In this document: positions 36,295 through 47,900 of the stretch, one piece after another
Position numbering within the stretch: position 1 is the stretch's first letter
Layout: every line of letters starts with the position of its first letter
DNA from: Siphonodentalium dalli
Taxonomy: Eukaryota; Mollusca; Scaphopoda; Gadilida; Siphonodentaliidae
Direction of reading: 5' to 3'
DNA: 64,000 nucleotides
Assembly (NCBI GenBank): GCA_032622095.1
Contig: CP136069.1
Coordinates: forward strand, 199,365,239-199,429,238
Notes under the pieces: model-generated
The model's database searches: none
The model's input: the letters and a program-made list of their open reading frames with translations, nothing else
What the model was told of the DNA's origin: nothing
Program-made: the position numbers and the translations under genes

Positions 36295-36623
36295 TGGCAG
36301 TGAACACGTTAATAAAACAAACCCAAACACATTAATTTATAATATTTATATCAGATTTATGGAGGCAGGGACTCAGTATGAGTGTTCATTGCTTCAAATA
36401 TGCTTGTTTCAGTGAGTATGAACAAATTCTCTTTTCTGATCAAAATGGTCATATATCGATCAGAATGCCACATTGAGATGTCCCTCAACTTAGATCAAGC
36501 TTGAAAATTGGTCCCTACTGTCGCCCATGTTAGGGTTCAAATGCACACAAACCTCATCTAGCCCAGAATGTGATGATCTTATCCACGACCTAACCACCTC
36601 GGCTACAGGAACGTCCTTAAAAG

Positions 36624-36834
36624 GAAGTCATTACACGGAGAGCAGGGAAGTCATTACACGGAGAGCTGGGAAGTCATTACACGGAGAGCTGGGAAGTCAT
36701 TACACGGAGAGCTGGGAAGTCATTACACGGAGAGCAGGGAAGTCATTACACCGAGAGCTGGGAAGTCATTACACCGAGAGCTGGGAAGTCATTACACGGA
36801 GAGCAGGGAAGTCATTACACGGAGAGCAGGGAAG
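36624..36834. repeat. 23-bp tandem repeat, nine copies
   Basis: The unit GAAGTCATTACACGGAGAGC plus TGG or AGG; CGG/CCG variants are shared by neighbouring copies. Confidence 0.96.
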
Positions 36835-36969
36835 CATATTGGTCTGAACATGGGTTCGAATATTGCACAGAACGTATCTACCATTATGTTAGAACAGCAC
36901 AATGCACTTCCTCCAATATTGTATCTGTGACCATACGAGGCGTGTGTATATATCTGTATATGTGTATAT

Positions 36970-37440
36970 ATGTACAGTAATGCTCTAATTAATCGACCTC
37001 TTAACCACAGCAGAATTATGGGTAACTTTTCAGGATTTAGTTGTAAATATGGCTTGTTGCATTCACCGGAAAGCTCTCGCTATGCAGATTATACCATGTA
37101 GCACATTTTACAATCTGAATAACTACCATCCAAGCCCCTTCACACCATGTCAGATTAATAAGCTTGGTGGTTCCCGAGATGATTTATTATTGTTTTTTCG
37201 AAAAAGGACCATAACTCCTTTAAAATTAATTGAATCAAACCCATATTCAAACCCGATCTGTATTTTGGGCTGAGAAATTCATATACACAATTTGGTTCCA
37301 ATCAGATAGAAAATGTTTGAGTTATTGCACCATGCGTAAAGTGTCTACGGAAAGACAGACAGACTGACGGATGGACGAATGACGAGTGGTCAACCTGGAC
37401 GTCGACACTATGTTTACCATACTATGGCATGGGTAAACAT
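36970..37440. repeat. Half hairpin and ACGG-tailed repeat
   Basis: ACAGTAATGCTCTAATTAAT to ATATGGCTTGTTGC matches an arm of 57801-57987. An ACGG-tailed repeat follows (CAGACAGACTGACGGATGGA near 37362), then a TGTTTACCAT/ATGGGTAAACA hairpin. Confidence 0.75.
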
Positions 37441-37599
37441 AAAAATGGACAGTGTTTGTTGAAGTTATCGTGCTTTCGTCATGAAACAACCAAGAGGGAT
37501 AACTCCTGAATAAAAATTTGGGTATGACTGATTTTCAAGGTGGAGGCACAGGTCCCCTGGTGCGACAATCCCACCATGAGTATATACCTTAATACAATG

Positions 37600-38180
37600 T
37601 TAACAAGAGGTGTGCACTCGCGTGCTAGCATACCCCCACCGTGGCAGATTCAACCTGCATTATCCGTAAACCCAATAACAACAAAAAAATCCCAAAATTT
37701 TCTAAGTCAAAATAAGTTGAAAATGAAGTGTAATGTTAGGAAAAACAGTCCGAGCCAACCCTGAGCCGCATAATGTCAACACTTTGTCAAATGTATATAT
37801 GTTATTATGATTGGAATAAAAAATATGTTTACACTAATGTAGAGAGGGTGTTGTGAGAAGCATGTATACCAAAAATTATTGAAATCAGTTCATATTTGTT
37901 AAAGTTATTAAGTCGGACAGAATTTTCTAAGTCAAAATAAGTCGAAAAGTAAGGCGTAACTTAAAAAAAAGAAAGTCGGACCGCACCGCAATTAACATCA
38001 TGCGGAGAGGCGGTCCTATGGAGATTGCATACAAAAAATTATTGAAATCGGTTCATAGTTGTTCGAGTTATGAGGTCGGACGGACGGACACACAGAGGGA
38101 GAAAGTGTGACAGACGGACGGACAGATGCAGTCAATCCAGTATACCCCCCATTTTCTTCGAAAGTGGGGGTATAATAACT
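37600..38180. repeat. ACGG-tailed repeat block
   Basis: 'gaattttctaagtcaaaataagt' occurs twice, then GGTCGGACGGACGGACACAC and a CCCCCATTTTCTTCGAAAGTGGGGG terminal hairpin near 38145. Confidence 0.8.
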
Positions 38181-38550
38181 AATGGACCTATATGGTGCAT
38201 AGACTCGCTTATGAACAAAATTCATCAAAATCCCTGGTGCATGAGATAAGGCCACACACCCAGTTATTTAAACCGTATTCGCTCCTTTAATTTTATGCAT
38301 CTCCCATATCGATACCTTGAAGATCACAAAAGATATATATGAATATGTGCACACTTTCGAAAACAGACATACCCTTGAATCGATTCCCATCAAATATAGC
38401 ACAGTATAGTACTGCATAATTTCACTGTCACAATGATTCACCATGTGTGGTCCTGTCTGTATGACCTCCACAGAGTAAATTCTGCAATACTACTATGTTG
38501 AAGCTACCGAATTGTGATTGATAAAGGCTTAGTTAATTTATTGTCCAAAT

Positions 38551-40021
38551 TAGAGGTGCCACGATTATTGATTTTGATAATCGATAGTCAATAATCGACT
38601 ATAATCGATTAATCGTACCTAATAACTTCAGTGAAAGATTTCCGTAATATGGCCTATTGGCTGGTTAACTGCACTGTCGCTGATTGTTTGTGGCATCGGC
38701 TGATGTAATTTTTACATTAATAAAGTGCATCATAAACCACTGTTAACCCTTTACCCAACAAAGCGGCCAAAACCGCCCAAATAAAGCTTCAACAGCCTAA
38801 AATATCTTCGGTTTGTCTCAATAACACCATACAAATATGGATATCATTGGAACCGGTTCATTGACCTCATTGTGATGGTTACAGTTATGCCCTGTGCCAA
38901 TGCATTCTCTTATATATGCGAGTCGACCATAGGTCGCCTCGCATATATAAGAGAATGCATTGGCCTAAAAAAATTCTTTTTTAACACTTTTAACCATTTT
39001 TTCTTACATTCTTTAACAATTTTATAATTTTTTCTTACATTTTTTAACATTTTTTATAATATTTTTCTATATTCTTTGACAATTTTATAATTTTTAATGT
39101 GTTAAGCCAATGCATTCTCTTATATATGTGAGGCGACCTATGGTCGACTCGCATATATAAGAGAATGCATTGGCACAGGGCCGTTCTGTTGGGTAAAGGG
39201 TTAATGACCAATGAACACAATGTATTGAATACCAGCACAGTTCTCGACGATGCTATGATTATAATATGTGTAAGTTCATTTGAACGAACGTAGCGCTTAA
39301 TTTCAGTTACGAATAGCCAAACATACAAACAATATAAAAGTAGAAATGCACAACGGATGACCTAAATTTGGAAACTATAAGTTTCATCAAACATCCAGAT
39401 CGTGGATAACAATCACAAGCGTGTGCCCCCACCCTCAAATTACAGGACTTAGAATAAGTTAAGTATTTGATAATATCGAGTATCATTCAGTATAACATGT
39501 ACTAGTAACATCTAAGGATACTGATTAAAATGTTCCCTGGATTCCAGAGAATGTCAATCAACTCCCCATTGGTCCAATCAGAATCAAGGGCGAGTGCATT
39601 CAATTTATTGAACACAGTGACAGTCGGCACATTTCAAAGCCATAGTGCCACCTGTCAAGTATAAATTTATATACAACGACGTCACCATAACTGCCCATAA
39701 GTTCAAAGCTGCAGTGCCACCGATTTGTAGAATATACAATGGCCCGAAGAGTAACCATGTCGCATTATCAAATGAACTGCCGAGTGTTTGCAACATAAGT
39801 TAGTAGTACTCATGTTGTTGGAATCTCTTTGATACGCGATCAAAGGTTGTTAACCCTTCGGTTGTAGATTGAACTGTGTAAAAACAACACCATATTCAAT
39901 AATACCCGGCACTTTCCGACGTCCGAAATAAATAACGCAGATTAATCGACTATGGAAATGGTAATCGATTATCGGCTTTATCAACGGTTCATCGATTATA
40001 CGATTAATAGTGGCACCCCTA
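38551..40021. mobile_element. Non-autonomous hAT-type element, 1,471 bp
   Basis: The ends TAGAGGTGCCACGATTA and, inverted, TAGGGGTGCCACTATTA fit the hAT pattern (TAGNG). Flanks GTCCAAAT (38543-38550) and GTCCAGAT (40022-40029) form an 8-bp target duplication with one mismatch. Subterminal TCGATTAAT-type repeats are present; no transposase ORF. Confidence 0.82.
38747..39200. mobile_element. piggyBac-type MITE with hairpins, nested in hAT element
   Basis: TTAA duplicated at both sides, ends CCCTTTACCCAACA and TGTTGGGTAAAGGG. It contains two GCCAATGCATTCTCTTATAT hairpins (about 38898-38966 and 39107-39175). Second copy at 42828-43209. Confidence 0.88.
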
Positions 40022-40424
40022 GTCCAGATAGGTGCATTGAATCCCTACAAAAATGGCCGAATGAAATTCAAACAATTATAACAAGGCAAAATGTGATGAA
40101 GACGGGTATGAAATTCAAGAAACTTATTATATTCTTCCATGGCAATAATATATTCTGAAATTGGGAGATTTGTAGCCTACTGTAACGATGTGACATACAA
40201 ATAGAACACAAGGTGGTTACCATGGTGATGAGAATTAAAATGATGAGTGAGACATGATTTATTTATATAAAAATAGTTCTCTACTGACCAATAAGAATAA
40301 GATAATAAAAATCATTTATCCAAGAAAAATCATTTTCTCCATAATATTCCAAGAGCATGTAATTTCGAATTACACATCAGACAATAATATTACATTTAAA
40401 TATTTGACAATAATTTTTTTTTTA

Positions 40425-40565
40425 ATTTCTTTAACCCTTCCATGACTGGAGTTTACTGAAATTTTGCGAAAAACCTTTGCCAATGCATTCTCTTATATAT
40501 GTGAGTCTCCAATAGCGAGCCTTGTTCATATGAGAGAATACATTGGCATAACAATATTAACGACC
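40425..40565. repeat. Diverged hairpin-module copy
   Basis: TTAACCCTTCCATGACTGGA then GCCAATGCATTCTCTTATAT and GAGAGAATACATTGGC; the stem is decayed. Confidence 0.7.
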
Positions 40566-41290
40566 CCGCTCGGCGCGCTTGCGCGGCCGAGCTCGGATCG
40601 TGTATAGGTAACAGGCAGGCGTGCGTATAAATTACAGTATACTGTGAAGGAGAAATTTTTATTCACACAACATTTTCATGAAAAAATCATGTGACTTCCG
40701 GCAGTGGTTTCACAAAATCGCGGAATCAGATATGAAACGAATTTTCTACTTCACAACTTCTGATATGTGGCAATGGACAACTGATGTATTTATTTATTTA
40801 TAAACAGTAAGTTGTTATGAATATGTCCTACATAGGTTCATATTAGATCAGTTTCATTTGTTAACAAAATGAAGGCAGTTACGGCGTAATGACGTCAAAG
40901 CGTCATTTGTCTCTGCGGGCCAGAATCCAGACATGGCTGAACGTGTCATGTCGTCTTCGCGGACAACTGATGTCACCTCACTATAGATTAGCCATATATT
41001 GATTGATGTATTGATTGAGCGTTTAATCCGTGCTCATACACACGTAATCTGTGTTAATTATAATATCACATCAAGTTTTACATGTAAATGCAGCGAAGTG
41101 TTGATTTTTTCTGATGTCAGCAGCCAATACGATGTTTATGTTTACTACTTCCCACTTCATATCAATGGTGTTCATTTATAAAGGTTTAACTATATCATAA
41201 TGATTATGTAAAGCACCCGTATTCAATAAAAATATAATTCTTACTATTATGACGGTGTCGTTCTATATGCCTTGCATATTATCATATTAA
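40566..41290. other. No gene seen
   Basis: Unremarkable, with a GC-rich patch CGCTCGGCGCGCTTGCGCGG near 40566. Confidence 0.45.
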
Positions 41291-41299
41291 CCATGACAT

Positions 41300-41425
41300 T
41301 GTAAGCCATTGCATTCCCTTTTATATGCAAGGCTCCCTATGGGAGACTCGTATATATAAGAGAGTGCACTGAGACAGGATCTTTAATGCTGCACCGGCGT
41401 GGCTCCCACCATGAATGGGTTAAAT
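41300..41425. repeat. Diverged hairpin-module copy
   Basis: GCCATTGCATTCCCTTTTAT to ATATATAAGAGAGTGCACTG forms a weakened stem; AATGCTGCACCGGCGTGG and GGGTTAAAT follow, as near 3513-3550. Confidence 0.7.
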
Positions 41426-41689
41426 ATGGTGTATCTGTATCTCCTTGATGAAATTTCTTCTAGATTCAGGAGTATAAAATAATAATTTTTATTCAGAGAG
41501 AGATCTGTCAACAGGGAGCTTCTATCATTTGGAAATAAACGCTTTTTCCTCAATTTGTCGCACAAATTTGGACAGATAATGTTGATATTTTTGGAAAATT
41601 AATATCACATTTTAGATTGGAAATCCATCTTGTAAAACTCATGTATGTGAAATATGTGCCTTCCAACAAGTTTATACACTGGCAGATGA

Positions 41690-41840
41690 CATATTGCATA
41701 ACTGAGGTCACCAATGGTTGCACATCACGATCTTCAACATCTGGGAAATTAAATCTGAGTCTAGGTCTCCCATAGGAGATGAGGCCATGCAGAATGAGGT
41801 CCCATGAGGATGAATTTGGTAATGCTAGCCCACTGCTGTT
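41690..41840. repeat. GAGGTCC repeat, left half
   Basis: Flank CATAACTGAGGTCACCAATG, TAGGTCTCCCATAGGAG and GCAGAATGAGGTCCCATGAG; the right arm is absent. Confidence 0.75.
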
Positions 41841-42293
41841 CATCAAAACTAAAGTTATCATCTCAGCTGTATTAATATGCGACTGTTGTTTTTTAAATGG
41901 GCATTGAAAAATATCATAATAAATAATAAATATTAGTTTATATCTGCTTCCCCATTCTCTGTGAAAAAATAATTTCGGAAAAACGAACCCTAATTTTACT
42001 GGCCTAATTTTAAGATTTCATTTAACATTTGAAAGAACAATAATACAGGGTTTCCGCTAGGGGGCCAGTGGGTCCAATTTTTGGTCTCTTTCCTCCCCAT
42101 CACAAAGGCCTTACAAAACCCTACACCTATCCCATATTGTAAAATTAGAAATCTAAATATTAGTGAATTAAAATAAATATTATATATACATGTAGATACA
42201 TAACCGATCACAAAAAAAAGCCAAATAAAATTAATGTATTGTTTCACAGGAAATTGTTTTCAAATCAGATCGGGCGGGTGGGTTTTAGTTTTA

Positions 42294-42327
<34 letters not shown>

Positions 42328-42827
42328 ACAGACATACCATCTAATGCCTACAGCTAATGAATGTTAGCACACCTGTATTATCTTTAGCTTATTTCCAAAG
42401 AAATTTCCTTTGTTTATCCATCCAATATTAAGTAGTCATATATTAATTTAGCCCAGCCATTCTCCCAAAGTAGGGTCCTTACTTATTCAAATCGGTCCTT
42501 ACTTATTCAAATCGGTCCAAATATCCGATTCGACAAATTTGGTTTAAAATTGTTTGAATATTTCAAAGGTGACTGCTAGCTGTTGTAAGTGATGTTATAC
42601 CATTCTCAATTAATATTTCGAATACATTTCACAAATTCATAAAAAATTGCAGGTAAAGTGTGAGTACTCAGAAATTGTACTAATCTAACCATGGCAAACT
42701 GCAGTTTTGCCAAATAAGAAACATATAAAGAAAACAATGCTCAAAATTACAATATGTTCCAATAAGTTATTTCGTTATACGACGCTTAGTTTGGATTTTT
42801 TTCTGTGATGTCAATAAAAATGTTTAA
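41841..42827. other. No gene seen; element end near 42048
   Basis: CAGGGTTTCCGCTAGGGGGC near 42048 matches the end of the element at 53793. The duplicate CCTTACTTATTCAAATCGGT is near 42478-42517. Confidence 0.5.
42295..42326. repeat. Poly-C tract of 32
   Basis: Uninterrupted C run; its true length may be affected by sequencing error. Confidence 0.9.
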
Positions 42828-43352
42828 CCCTTTACCCAACAAACCGGCCAAAACCGGCCAAATAAAGCTTCAACAGCCTAAAATATCTTCGGTCTGTCTC
42901 AATAGAACCATACAAATATGGATATCATTGGAACCGGCTCCTTGACCACAGTGTGATAGTTACAGTTATACCCTGTGCCAATGCATTCTCTTATATATGC
43001 GAGTCGACCATAGGTCGCCTCGCATATATAAGAGAATGCATTGGCCTAAAAAAAATCTTTTTTTACCATTTTTTCTTACATTCTTTAATAATTTTATAAT
43101 TTTTAATGTGTTAAGCCAATGCATTCTCTTATATATGCGAGGCGACCTATGATCGACTCGCATATATAAGAGAATGCATTGGCACAGGGCCGTTCTGTTG
43201 GGTAAAGGGTTAACCCAGGGTTGAAATCCAATGCAGTAGGGCCCATGAAACAAACCATTAACGTTTTGGCATAATGAAAATAAATATTTGCCTCCCCCCA
43301 CATCACTTTGAAAACAAATATTCCTGAGAATCAAACTAATGTTTTACATGGC
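42827..43352 (-). promoter_or_regulatory. Probable DAXX 3' UTR region containing a MITE
   Basis: Downstream of the DAXX stop there is no AATAAA or ATTAAA on the minus strand before the MITE that starts 140 bp away. Inside the MITE the minus strand has ATTAAA at 43089-43084 and 43107-43102. The element may therefore supply the cleavage signal; this is inference. Confidence 0.3.
42828..43209. mobile_element. piggyBac-type MITE with hairpins, copy 2
   Basis: TTAA at 42824-42827 and 43210-43213, ends CCCTTTACCCAACA and TGTTGGGTAAAGGG, two hairpins at about 42977-43047 and 43116-43186. It lies 140 bp after the DAXX stop. Confidence 0.9.
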
Positions 43353-44980
43353 CTACAATTCATCATCTGATAGAACTATAACAGGTTCAACTTTAGCACC
43401 CACTGATGTCCCTTTATCCTCATTAACTCTCCGTGATTCTCCAGATTTCCGTGGTTCTACAGTTTTACATAGTGACCCTTCTATAATTCTCTGTGGTTCT
43501 CCATTTTTCCGCAGTTCTATAGTTCTCCCCAGTTCTACAGTTTTACGTGATGATATAATTCTCTGTGGTTCTACAGTTCTCCATGATTCTACAGTTTTCT
43601 GCGGTTCTACAGTTTTACATGGTGACAGTTCTATAATTCTCTGTGATTCTCCAGTTTTCTGCAGTTCTATACTTTTACGTGGTAATATATTTCTCTGTGG
43701 TTCTACAGTTCTCTGTGATTCTACAGTTTTCCGTGGTTCTATAGCTCTCCGCGATTCTACATTTTTCAGAGTTTCTACAGTTGTCCGTGGTTGTTCAGGA
43801 ATTCCAGCATTATCATCTAAATCCAACAAACATTCTTGAGAACTCAACTCAATCACCTCACAACTTAGATTATCTTCTGAAACGACTGTTACAGAGTTAT
43901 TTTTAGCTTGACTTAATTTATCTGTGTATTTTCTTAATGATGCTTTCACACAGTCTAATCGATCTTTTTGGATTATCAGCGGACTTTCGTTTTCTGATTT
44001 ACTTGCCGCCCGATTTGTTTTCGACATTACGATTTGAGGTCTCCACTTTGGTCCATTTGTCACAACTGGTGGAGGTCGTAATCGACGTGTTGGGTAATTT
44101 AGTTTCTCAAACAACGAACCAGTTTGATCACATGGTTGATTAGTTGATTGATGATTTTCAAGAATGGACTTGATCTGAGTAAAAGAAGGTGAAAGTTTTA
44201 CAATCAACACTTCAGACTTCTGCTTGCTTTCTGAAGAATTAGACGGATTGGAATTTAGAGTTGAGAGCTGCTTACAATCATTCAATCTGGATTCTCCGTT
44301 CTCTTCAGAATTTAAATTTTCCTCTCGTGGGTTTTCCTCGCCGTCACTTATAACCTCGATAGTGACCTCTGGATGATCATACTCGATGTCTTCGTCCGTA
44401 AACTCTAGCACAGGTTTCGGAGTTATCGTTGGCGACATTTTGTATGGTGTACTGTGCAAGGGACGAAACCTTGTATGTACCTTATGCTTCCTGTGTAAAG
44501 AAGAGAAGGGTGTCAAGCAGTCGGGTGAGGGCGTTCCGAACACTTTCACTGCATCTGCAGGATCAGCTGTATTCCCCGAACCACCAGCATGTGTGCTTCC
44601 ATCGCGAGAATGAATATCTTCTTCTAACACTTTCACTGCATTCGCACGTTCAGCTGTATTCTCCAAACTACCAGCACTTCCACTTACATCACGAGTATGA
44701 ATATCTTCTCCTAACACTTTCACTGCATTCGCACGTTCAGCTGTATTCTCCGAACTACCAGCACTTCCACTTACATCGCGAGAATGAATAGCTTCTCCTA
44801 CTGACTTGATAGTCACACCCACTCGATCTTCAGACATCTTATTAGAATCAATTTTCACTGAACTTTCTGATTTACTGTGACATTCGTCTGTTCTATCCGC
44901 ATTTACCTCCGATATTAGTTTCCGTTTGTCCCAGTTATCTGTAGTGCCATTGTTTGTTGGTTTCTCGTTCGATTCTCCTT
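43353..44980 (-). CDS. DAXX: DAXX last exon: disordered tail with repeats and C-terminal SUMO-interacting motif
   Basis: The acceptor TCGAATCTAG precedes 44980 (phase 1 in) and the stop TAG is at 43355-43353. It encodes residues 844-1384. In order: a 29-residue repeat present three times (about 904-990), a candidate SUMO-interacting motif IEVISDGEE (1050-1058), another VIELSS (about 1218-1223), about twenty copies of a basic/acidic hexapeptide with consensus x[QR][RK]T[VI]E (about 1240-1363), and the terminal PVIVLSDDEL. Human DAXX ends in the closely similar IIVLSDSD. The link to the other exons rests on phase, strand, position and this terminus; the rest of the tail has no recognisable homology. 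Confidence 0.88.
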
Positions 44981-47900
44981 CTAGATTCGAAATAAGAAAT
45001 TAAAATATATTACTAGTAGGCTTGCAATACAGGTCTACACAATAACAAATTATAATACATCTGGAGGCTTTAATTTAAATATATGCAGGTGATACACAGA
45101 ATGACACAAGTGTGTTATGGGTTTGTCGATATGCCGCGAGTGCTAGTGTCTGGAAGGATAGAACAAGTGGCACAGCCACGAGTTCTATCCTTCCGTGATG
45201 GCAATTTACAAGTGCCATATCGACAAACCCTGCCATTCTATGTTTATTACATGGCACCCATCCTAGAATCTGTGAATTAAATAAGACTTACAAGGTTTAT
45301 TTAGGCACATACAGACTTACAAGGTTTATTTAGGCACATACAGACTTACAAGGTTTATTCAGGCACATACAGGGTTTATTCAGGCACATAGAGTTTATTC
45401 AGGCACATACAGGGTTTATTCAGGCACATACATGGTTTATTCAGGCACATACATGGTTTATTCAGGCACATACAGGGTTTATTCAGGCACATACAGGGTT
45501 TGTTTTTTCATGTGTGATATTTTATAGTTCCAGTGATTGAGGGGAACATCATTTATGTTGTGTGACGTCAGCGGGATGCGTATGGAACATGTGTTCGATA
45601 CGGATTTGTAAATATGGAACATCAAGAACACTAAGAACAAGCGTGTAATAAAGACAACACAACGCTCATCTTAATCGAGAATCCTTTATCAAATGAGTTG
45701 CGGATGGCGCAAGGATATATATCGCAAGAGCGTAGCTGTCCGCAACGAGTTTGATAAAATATTCAAGATTATGATGTAAGTTGTGTTCTGTATTTATTCT
45801 ACACCGCTGGGCCAGATAAGTTCAATCCATGATTGTCACCTTGCTGCATTTATACTATAGCTACAATTATTGTGATATAAGTCTATCTGATGAATAACCA
45901 GTAATGATCAGGGGCATCGTTCACAGTGGATCGTTGATGAATCGAGATTTAATTATTTACAATTGAGGGTAGTTCAGACGTTGTTTTCTATGGAGTTGTA
46001 TGATCGATTTCTTTGAATTTTGGGCGATGTTAGTAGAATGCTACATTCCGCCAGCTGGCATAGTGCCTGAGTATTAATTTATCAGTTTCACGCACCTGAA
46101 CAAGTCCATAATATGTCTTTAAAATAGATGAATAACTATAGAACAGAAAAAATGAACATAAACAATTGAACAATCCATTGAATGTCCTCATAGTGGTGAA
46201 TATCCAAATCATATTTCATTAAGATCCGACAACCTATGGTTGAGATATCTGATCAGATGGGACAAAAAAAAACCCCAACATTTCCAGATAACAAAATGAA
46301 TAACTCTAGAATGGAAAAACCTGAAAAAAAAGAAGAAGATTTTACACTCCATTGAATCTCTTCATAGTAGGGAACATCCACAATAAATTTCATTGAGATC
46401 CGACAAACGGTGGTGGAGATATTTTCTGGGACAGACAAAAAACTAAAATGTCCAGATAAACAAAGATGAATAACTCTAAAACTGAAAACCTGAACAAAAC
46501 GATTTAACACTACATTGAATGTCCTCATAGATTTCATTGAGGTCGGACAACCTATGGTTGAGATATATGATCGGACGGACAAAAACAATAACATTTCCCT
46601 GACATTTCCAGATAAACAAAACTGAATAACTCTAGAACGGAAAACCTGAAAATTTAATGTCCTCATAGTAGTGAACATCCAAATTCCGTTGCTATCCAAC
46701 AACCGGTGGTTTAGATATCTGCTCAGATGGATGGACGGACGAAAACCCAGTGGTTAAGATATCTGCCCAGACAGACGGACAGACGATGGATGCTTCCAGT
46801 ATATACACAATTTTCTTCAGTCAAGGGGGTATATATTAAGAACAAAGTTTGTATATTTTCACATGTACTTGTTGACCAGTTGTTTTAAAGATATTATTGA
46901 CTTCTGAAATTTCCTAAGGAGACTTCTTCTAAGGCCAATATAAAAAATAGCTTGATTTACATATACGAAACGTCTGTTCACAGGAAAGTTAGGAAACTAT
47001 CGATGTTTGATATGAAGTAAGCACGGCAGAGCGGAACATTTATTGCACCAGTTCACATAGTTGATCCGTTGCACTTCAGTTTTCGTAATATTATGGTGCG
47101 TTCACCAGCATGTGTATCATCACTAACATGTAGATACAGTAATGAGGATGGTAGGTTGATAATAGACCCTGGGACAAATGTCCTCCAGCGATATTGACAT
47201 GTAGATAGCTTTTAAAAGCAAAGTAACCTCAGACAATCACGTCGGGTTTGAACATTCTGAAACGGAAAGTGGGATACTCAAAACTGCGATGCCACATGGC
47301 CCATTTATATTTATATGATTTTTACCATTTATACCTATGGGTCTGACTAACTGACTAGCAGTCGATTACCTAGATTAGTCTCCTGAAAATCCCTAAATGT
47401 TTCAACACTATCATTTTTCTCATGCCGTAACAGTCAAATAACATTTAAATGATCCATTAATCAGTCTATTTTGATAAAATTGGACAATCTAAATCACCTT
47501 ATATTATATAAGATAGGATACTGCTTTAATATCTAGAACAGCCCATGTCCATTATAATATAAAATATATAAATCGCCCTCCCGCCCCATTTTTCTGATAA
47601 AGTTGGCTGTAAATCTAGCAATTTATTTATATTGGCCTAAGAGTGTGAGAATACAGAAAGGGAACTGTATAAGACACCCCAAACAAATAACGTTGATAAT
47701 TTCAGGCATAGGGCCAAACAAAAAAAGATTTTGGTTCTCGGGCAATTTTTTTTTCAAATCAATGAGGGAGGGAGGGTTTTATTTTTATTTTTTCTGCACA
47801 TAGTGAGCATGGACAAAGATTCCTTCCTCTGTCTAGTAATAACCAGAATGTAGAGGGAACTGTTATGCATATATTGCATATAAACTCATTTAATCTTATA

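Noticed and set aside
36624-36834. CRISPR-like regular array
   Set aside because: Units are contiguous without unique spacers and the host is a eukaryote.
36527-36847. 106-codon ORF with octapeptide-like repeats
   Set aside because: A 23-bp tandem repeat read through three frames; no start context or neighbours.
43339-43839. 166-codon plus-strand ORF
   Set aside because: Antisense shadow of the DAXX hexapeptide repeat.
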